Shown here in pieces: positions 58,090 to 64,000 of a DNA stretch of 64,000 bases; the first letter of the stretch is position 1; each line of letters opens with the position of its first letter. The stretch lies in contig OZ316892.1 in the NCBI GenBank assembly GCA_973895155.1, positions 19,778,001 through 19,842,000 of the forward strand, in the 5' to 3' direction. The notes beneath the pieces were generated by a model, which saw only the letters and a program-made list of their open reading frames with translations, made no database searches and had not been told where the DNA came from. This DNA is from Marsupella aquatica. Its lineage: Eukaryota; Marchantiophyta. Made by a program: the position numbers and the translations under genes.

Positions 58090-59900
58090 TGGACAGTGAA
58101 CAACTATCCAGCTTTGGGTCTCATATCGGGTCAAGTCACAAAAGGATATCATGGATGCATTGTGTGTGGTCCCAATGTGAGCTGCTGAAGGTCTGCTGCT
58201 CTATCCAAGAATGTATTTCTGGGGAGTCGAAGGTGGTTGGAGGAGAACCATAAATACCGCTCCCAAAGTTATGCAGCAAAATTTGATGGGGAGTGCGAGC
58301 CACGGGGGCCTCCCCCAAGGATGACTTGTGAGAAAAAATTAGCCTTTGCTGCTGATGTGGAAGAGTACTTGAAAACACCTGGGGCCAAACAAAGAAGCAA
58401 GAACTGTCCTTCGAAGCTTCATGGGGTGAAGAGGACACAAGGTCTTGCAAAACTGCCATACTGGTCGGTGAGTAAAATCACACTGGCATTCACCTTTTTC
58501 ACTTTAAGATATTGCATAGTACCAGCATTGTACACACATGTCAATTTGCAGTTGGACTGATCTGCTTTTTGTTGTTTGGATGGAGAAACTTCTGATCAAC
58601 CATGTGCTGGATCCCATGCACACCAAGAAGAACATTGCTCAGAATTTGATTCACACTACTTCTGGGAAGAAGGATACCACTGCTGTGCGGAATGATATGG
58701 AGGCTGAAGGCATTCATGAGCAGCTGTGGATGAAGCCTCATCCAAACAATAAGAAGGACCATTTTGTGAAGCCCAAGGCGCCCTATGTGATGAGCAAACC
58801 AGAGCTGGAGAAGTTCCTGGGCACTTTGAAGAACTTGAAGGTTCCCACAGATTTTGGTAGCTCATTGGCAAAGTGTGTGAGAGCCAGCAATAAGTTGGCT
58901 GGCCTCAAGTCTCATGACTACCATTGCCTCATGCAGCAGATACTTCCCTTGGCATTGAAGGACTTGATGGCAACAGGACCTCGAATGGCTATCATTAGTG
59001 TGTGTTGTGTGTGGCGTAAAATTTGCTGTAAGGTCTGGGACCCTAGCACTAAGGATGAACTGATGACAGATGTGGCACATACTTTTTGTGCTCTGGAAAT
59101 GCATTTTCCAGCTTTGTTTTTTGATGTCATGACACATTTGATGGTGCATATAGTGGAAGAGCTAGATATATGTGGACCTGTGTCACAACAGTGGATGTAT
59201 CCAATTGAGAGATACTTGAAAAAACTAAAGGGTTTTGTAAGAAACAGGGCACGACCAGAGGCATCTATGGCTGAGGGTTATATCCTAGAGGAGGCATTAG
59301 GATTTCTCACAGAGTATATGGTTCAGTGCGAAGTAACTCGGCAGCGGGTCTGGGACTCTGAAGAAGAGGCAGGGGTTAAAGGTGTGGTCCTGGAAGGGGC
59401 CTCAAGTAAACTGTCTCTAAGTGTTGCTGATCGAGATGTTGCCCACACCTATTACCTACAGAACCATGTACAGGTTGCACCATGGCTCAGGGATACAATA
59501 CACAAGGCTAACCTGGATGACAATGAGGACAAGTTGCTGTTGACTGCAATTTCTTTTCCACCAAGCCAGAAGGCTTTGTCTTACATTTCAATGAAGGCTT
59601 TTGGGAACCATTATAGAGTGATGTGCTGCAAAGATAGGAATGGCGAATGGCGTGAGATGTCCACTCTTAGGGACACTGATTGTCAAGGATATGCTACATT
59701 TGATTCCGGGGTGGCCACAACTTTCCATGAGCAGATCAGGGAAGAAACCGGGGTGAATTTGGCCAAGCTTACATATGTGGGGGTTCTGACACAGATACTT
59801 GTGCTTGACTATGGACCTGTGTTACATTCTGAACCAGCCATAATCTTGAAGGCAAAGTGGGTGTGGCTAAGTGGGGAGAGGACAGGTCTAATCCATCAAT
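58090..59900 (+). pseudogene. CACTA tnp2 transposase, segment 3 (with DUF4218)
   Basis: The segment resumes with WTVNNYPALG and GYHGCIVCGPN, then a TGA at 58186-58188 and SKNVFLGSRRWLEENH. A short intron follows (donor near 58470 GTGAGT, acceptor near 58552 TTGCAG). Next come LDPMHTKKNIAQN and the DUF4218 domain: LPLALKDLMATGPRM, ALEMHFPALFFDVMTHL, GPVSQQWMYPIERYLKKLK and EASMAEGYILEEAL. These are standard tnp2 C-terminal blocks. A small frameshift near 59860 is needed to reach the frame that continues at 63759. Confidence 0.8.
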
Positions 59901-60887
59901 GAAACATGTCGCGCCGCTAACCTGGGCCTTAAATCCAGTTTAGTGCCATGGTGCGACCTCGACCACCAGTAAGGGTGAGGGTTCGGGCAAGGAGGTGTGT
60001 AGTGACCTCAATTAGCCCTAAGTCGGGCTAAGTCGATATACTTACCGGTATAACACCTGAATAATTCGTACTAGTCATAGGTATATTTGTTTTCCACCGC
60101 TGGAATATTCCCTCAGTTAGTGACTCGAACTAACTCCCGGCTTGGGGCCTTTCAAGCCATCGACACGACAGGACCTTGTGACATACAATGAGTGGCAATC
60201 CCTACCATTAGTCCGCACCCGGTACGTCCCTTAAAATGGCGCCTTTACCCAGACAAAGCATACACACAACACCAGTTACTTGTAGAAACATTAGGGGGAA
60301 AAGACTACATTTACTCAGCGAAGCATCAGTTTACATGGTTGACTCGACTTCAAAGGGGGTCAGCAGGCCCAACGGCAGTCGATGCCCAGTCTCTACGAGG
60401 CCCTGCCTTGCACTTGCCCAGCAAGCTTGACTCTGGCTCTCACTCCTTGGTGCACTCTGACCCTGCTCAGGTCGGGACTCCCCGTGCCTCACCTTCCCTC
60501 TGCTGAGATAACTAAGTCTTCTCCCCTTCCTTAGCGGAAGGGGAAGCCTAAATACTACAATCGCGGAGGAGAGCCGGAGGATACTGCCTTCCGGGATACT
60601 ACCTACTGACTAACTACCTACTGACTACTAGCCATGCCGCACTGACTGGTTGACCGTCGACGACAAGGTGCCGACCGGAATGGCAACGGCCAAGCCTACT
60701 GACTAATTCTAGTCCGTTGATGGGCTCCATCCTACGTTGGCTGATCCTAACTGATCCGGCCCTAATTCTTCTTACTGCCGCTAATCGGCGCCTAATGACA
60801 GTCATTCTGTCGTTACGCTTAACCAAAAGATGCCGCTGACTTAACTGCCTCGCACGGCGCCTGCTTCCACCCTTCGCTAACCACCCC

Positions 60888-62033
60888 TTACGTGTGTACA
60901 GTGGTTGGACCAAGGCTGGTCCCCTTGTCGGGACGAGACCTCGAGCCGCCTTGATCATAGGTGGGCCCAGGTTTTCCCCGCTGGAGGATGAACAGGGTAA
61001 TGCGGTCCTGCAAGGCCTTGTTGTCCCGTACCACCTCCTCCGCCTCATTTGCAGCTTCATCGACCTCAGTCTGGAGCCGCGCTACCTCCAGGTTGAGCTG
61101 GTCGATGGAGTTGCGATGGATCTGGTCCTGTGCTAGCAATTTATCTCGTTCGGCGGAGAGACTAGCCACCTACTGTGCTGCCTGCAGGAATTGTTTGTTG
61201 AGGTCGGTCAGGCTGGTAACCCGAGCCAAAGATTCTAAGCGTAATTGAAGCACGGTGTCATCCAGCTTCTTGAGTTCGACCTGCACTCCGCTTAACTCCT
61301 CGTTTAGTCCGTCCCTCTGTTCGATGGTGCGGACTAACTCCTCGCGTCGGGTTGTTGCCTCCTCCTCGAGGTGCTCTACCAACATCTGGAGGCGCCCGAT
61401 CTCATTCCCCTTCGCCATGAGTTCTTCTTCCAGGCGGCTTACGATCCGTGGTTGGTGCTCTAACATGAAGAAGGCTGGTTGAAAGTACGCCGAGACTTGT
61501 TGTCCGACGTACGTCGCCAGCTCCCTAGACACAGTCTGGCTAAACTTCTGGACCAGGTCGTAGGCCATGGTCCCCGGGGCTACTTGGTAGTCCTCCATCC
61601 TCTCGGGTACCGGTGGTTCCTCGGCAGGGGCAATGAGCTCCTCTGTAGTTAGTGCTGGGGAGGGGAAGGTCTCTTCAGGTGGTGGAGGGATTGGGGGTGG
61701 TTGTACTGCGGGTAGCAGAGGCTCGACGGAAGGGGGCGGCGGAATTTCCACAGGGGGCGGTGGCGGAGTATTAGTCAGGGCTTCCGGCTCGGGGTTTGCC
61801 CGAGGGACGGTAGTCCGTGTAGTCGGGGTTGCCTCCTCTGGGGCGGGGGTGACATTACCCGGGGCTGAGGTGGCCATATTCTTTCCTCTGGTTCCCGCCG
61901 TGCCTTGTACCAGGCGAGGATAATGGCGATATGACTTCCCAAGTAAGTCTTCCCCCCAATAGCCATACCACCCTAAGCCCGCTTCAGCTCCCCTGAGAAT
62001 CTTTGGTAGAAGAATTGGGCCCAGTTTCGTCAT
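60888..62033 (-). pseudogene. Gag-like protein, coiled-coil part
   Basis: The frame starts at an ATG at 62033 that overlaps the stop of the upstream ORF (ATGA), and carries a Pro/Thr-rich linker. It then shows a long coiled coil (VSRLEEELMAKGNEIGRLQM, LEEEATTRREELVR). A TAG at 61170-61172 interrupts it; the same frame continues with SLSAERDKLLAQDQ and ends at 60888. The -1 overlap suggests a broken single ORF or a frameshift. Confidence 0.5.
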
Positions 62034-63199
62034 TTGTACTGTTCCACCTGCACGATCGTGCAGAGGGAAATCTCGGATCGTGGCTCAATCATGTGTAGGG
62101 TAGTCCGTATGAAGTTAAGCCGCTCCATACAGGTTAAGTTGGTGCACGCCCCCTGCTTGTATCCGTTGTCCGTCTTACCCTCGGGTTTGAAGTGCCGCGG
62201 CGTATATTCCATATCCCGAATCCAGATTTCCACCGGCACCGGCCCGGTTGGTAGGCAGAAGATTTGCGTTAACCGATGCTCCGTGAGTGATAAGGCCTGC
62301 CCCGAAACCTTGGTGGTCGACGCGTCAATGTCGAAATTGGAGATGAACTCACAAATCTCCTTCGGCCCGGCGGCGCACGGCCTCCATAGCAAGTGGGCGA
62401 ACCGCTCCAACTGATGCTCCTTGAGATAGTCCGCATGTTCGAGTTTCTTGATCGCGATCCAGACTACTTCGGGGACGCGGATTACCTGTAATAAGTTGGA
62501 CTTCGGGTTATCCGGGGGCCGTCGGGTCTGGTTGGTCGGGGGGTTTGCCAGGGTAGGTGCAGGCGCGGCGTCGGTCCGTGTTGATTCGGGGGCCATCGTA
62601 GTCCTTGGCCGCTTACAAGGACGCTGTTCGAGTTGCGGACTAGCTCGCTCAGAACCCGAAGAACACTCCGTGTTGATTACTGGACGGACTTGGGACTGGT
62701 TCGGCGGTACTCCGGTGGTCATCGGTTGAGGCACTGGTGGTATCGGGGTAGCCATATCCCAGTTGAAGGCGTTGGAGCTTTCCCCGAGGAACGTAAGATT
62801 ACGTGCCGCTTCCCATTGTCTACTGATGTCTTCCTGGCGCTTTTCGGCTGCGATCTGCTGGTCTAGGTACCCCGGAATCTTGTCGAACTCCACTTGAGTA
62901 AGCCGCTGGTTGCCCTTCAGCTTAAAGAACTTTGCTGGAACCTCAAGAATCGCCTCAGCTACCAATCTAAGCCCTTCCTCGCTGAGATATAGTTCGGTGA
63001 TGTAGTCTCGCAGCTCGTTGTAGCTGGAATCCCTGGTGATGGCTGTCCTTTCGCAATTAACCAGTGCTACCTTGGTCACCAGCCTCGCGTATCTTCGTTT
63101 GTAAGCGGCTTTCTCGGGGCAAGAGTACCAGTAAGTCTCGGAGAACTTAGCACCTACCTCGCCAAACAAGGTCCAAAATCCCAAGGCTGTGAGGGTCAT
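62030..63199 (-). CDS. Gag-like protein, N-terminal domain
   Basis: The ATG at 63199 (MTLTALGFWTLFGEVG) gives 389 residues, and the frame is also open upstream to a TAG at 63281-63283. A helical N-terminal part and a Pro-rich linker are followed by a domain with FAHLLWRPCAAGPKEICEF, VSGQALSLTEHRLTQIFCLP and TCMERLNFIRTTLHMI. This has the same layout as the N-terminal domain in insertion 1 (a residue pattern of ...LT...I..IF.LP.G). The function is unknown; a capsid-like role is inferred from architecture. Confidence 0.5.
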   Translation of the reverse strand: MTLTALGFWTLFGEVGAKFSETYWYSCPEKAAYKRRYARLVTKVALVNCERTAITRDSSYNELRDYITELYLSEEGLRLVAEAILEVPAKFFKLKGNQRLTQVEFDKIPGYLDQQIAAEKRQEDISRQWEAARNLTFLGESSNAFNWDMATPIPPVPQPMTTGVPPNQSQVRPVINTECSSGSERASPQLEQRPCKRPRTTMAPESTRTDAAPAPTLANPPTNQTRRPPDNPKSNLLQVIRVPEVVWIAIKKLEHADYLKEHQLERFAHLLWRPCAAGPKEICEFISNFDIDASTTKVSGQALSLTEHRLTQIFCLPTGPVPVEIWIRDMEYTPRHFKPEGKTDNGYKQGACTNLTCMERLNFIRTTLHMIEPRSEISLCTIVQVEQYK

Positions 63200-63758
63200 A
63201 CTAACCTCGTAGTCCGGTTCGTTGAGTCCACGTTCCCACCCGGCTGGTCCTCTGTCTCGTGGAGGCCTCGCTCGTCCTGACTAAATCTCGCCACATTCCG
63301 TTCTTCTCCCTCGATAATCTCCTTGTAAAGGTCAACTCGATTCGATCAGCAGGGCGAGTGGGTGGCAATGTCCGCGAATTCAAAGAAAGGTAGACATGAG
63401 CAAATGGCCCGCAGCACCATCGGCTCCTCTCTTATGGAGGTGCCAGGATTAGCCCGAGCGTGAGAAGGCCAGGCCGTTTTGGTCATTGATAGCGAGCTGA
63501 AGTCGGCGCCTCGGTCCAAGCGTGATTCTTCTAACTGATTTTTACTCCGCTGCCGCCACCGTACCTCGGTCGCGCGTAATAATCCCCTTCCTTAACTCGT
63601 AATGATTCGATCATCTTAACCTACTCCTAATCTAATCATAATGGCAACAGACGGCTATACATGCTATTCTACACTATGGCTACGGTCCTAATGACCGTAT
63701 AAGTCCTAATTTACGACCTGGGTTCAGTCAAGTGACACGTTACCCGTGTCACAAAACA

Positions 63759-64000
63759 TGATGAGACTGGCCTATGGCTTGCCAATTTTAATATGCCTTA
63801 TCCCTCAGCTGAGAAATTAGATTATGTCTTGCCCAGTCAGATTGAGCAGGTTTTCTTTTACCCAAACATAGCCAGGGCCTCTTGGAGACATGTCCTCCAT
63901 AAGGAAGGGAGGTCTCGACGAGTTGTTGAGGGTACAAATGACCTTGAGTTTAATGATCTTGTGGATCGTCATGAGGCTGTTGAGGCTGAGCTTGTTGCAG
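63759..64000 (+). pseudogene. CACTA tnp2 transposase, segment 4 (C-terminal, runs off the window)
   Basis: After the second insertion the frame reads DETGLWLANFNM, then YVLPSQIEQVFFYPN and RASWRHVLHKEGRSRRV. This matches the C-terminal block of tnp2 proteins (VNFN..., PF.LASQV.QVFYV.D). The gene continues beyond 64000. Confidence 0.75.

Larger units (their letters stand above)
59907..63753 (-). mobile_element. Gag-like insertion 2, 3.85 kb, target duplication AAACA
   Basis: The element starts TGTCGCGCC and ends GTGTCACA. AAACA flanks both sides (59902-59906 and 63754-63758). Ends are TG...CA with a 5-bp duplication, as in LTR elements, but no long terminal repeats or pol are seen. Its genes run on the minus strand, opposite to the interrupted transposase. 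59910-60880 is noncoding and has no feature I can name. Confidence 0.75.

Overview
The window is repeat-dominated nuclear DNA from a eukaryote, most likely a streptophyte (a land plant or a charophyte alga). The evidence is GT-AG introns, CACTA transposons with a tnp2/DUF4218 transposase, a Ptta/En-Spm (TNPA-like) gene, a Ty1/copia element, captured fragments of a polyprenyl diphosphate synthase gene, and C-to-T decay at CG and probable CHG sites. No rRNA, tRNA or CRISPR array was seen. I cannot name the species.

Layout. (1) 1-2131 is the 3' half of a ParB-methyltransferase gene copy. It abuts a decayed DUF7869 transposase (2132-4444). (2) 4.5-11.7 kb holds tandem repeats, a CACTA-like end at 5986 and a ~704-bp tandem array. 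(3) 13.1-13.26 kb is an array of short palindromes about 21 bp apart. It is followed by an unknown gene (13591-14784) split by a 9.2-kb CACTA element (14785-24021, target duplication AAC). (4) 24.2-27.3 kb has a broken F-box-like gene among CGATAAATTTATCG palindromes. (5) 27.4-36.5 kb is an island with a decayed MULE-like transposase, a small acidic-tailed protein and a complete six-exon gene. That gene joins a ParB-like domain to a bacterial-type N4/N6 DNA methyltransferase fold. Seventeen copies of a 15-bp palindrome, TAGCGCC-N-GGCGCTA, lie in the island, all between genes or inside introns. (6) 38.3-38.9 kb carries a PHD-finger gene, the best candidate for an ordinary host gene. (7) 39.0-45.6 kb is a copia element with identical 135-bp LTRs and broken coding. 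(8) 46.8-64 kb is one CACTA transposase gene cut by three nested insertions: a gene-capturing CACTA (47122-52335) and two gag-like elements (53423-58083 and 59907-63753).

The item most worth following up is the ParB-methyltransferase gene together with its private palindrome. ParB-family proteins are known for palindromic binding sites, and here a ParB-methyltransferase gene is surrounded and intronically seeded by one perfect palindrome. The two gene copies are about 2% diverged, and roughly half of their differences are CpG transitions. Across the window the single in-frame premature stops I found are TGA or TAG and never TAA, as expected from deamination of methylated CGA and CAG codons.
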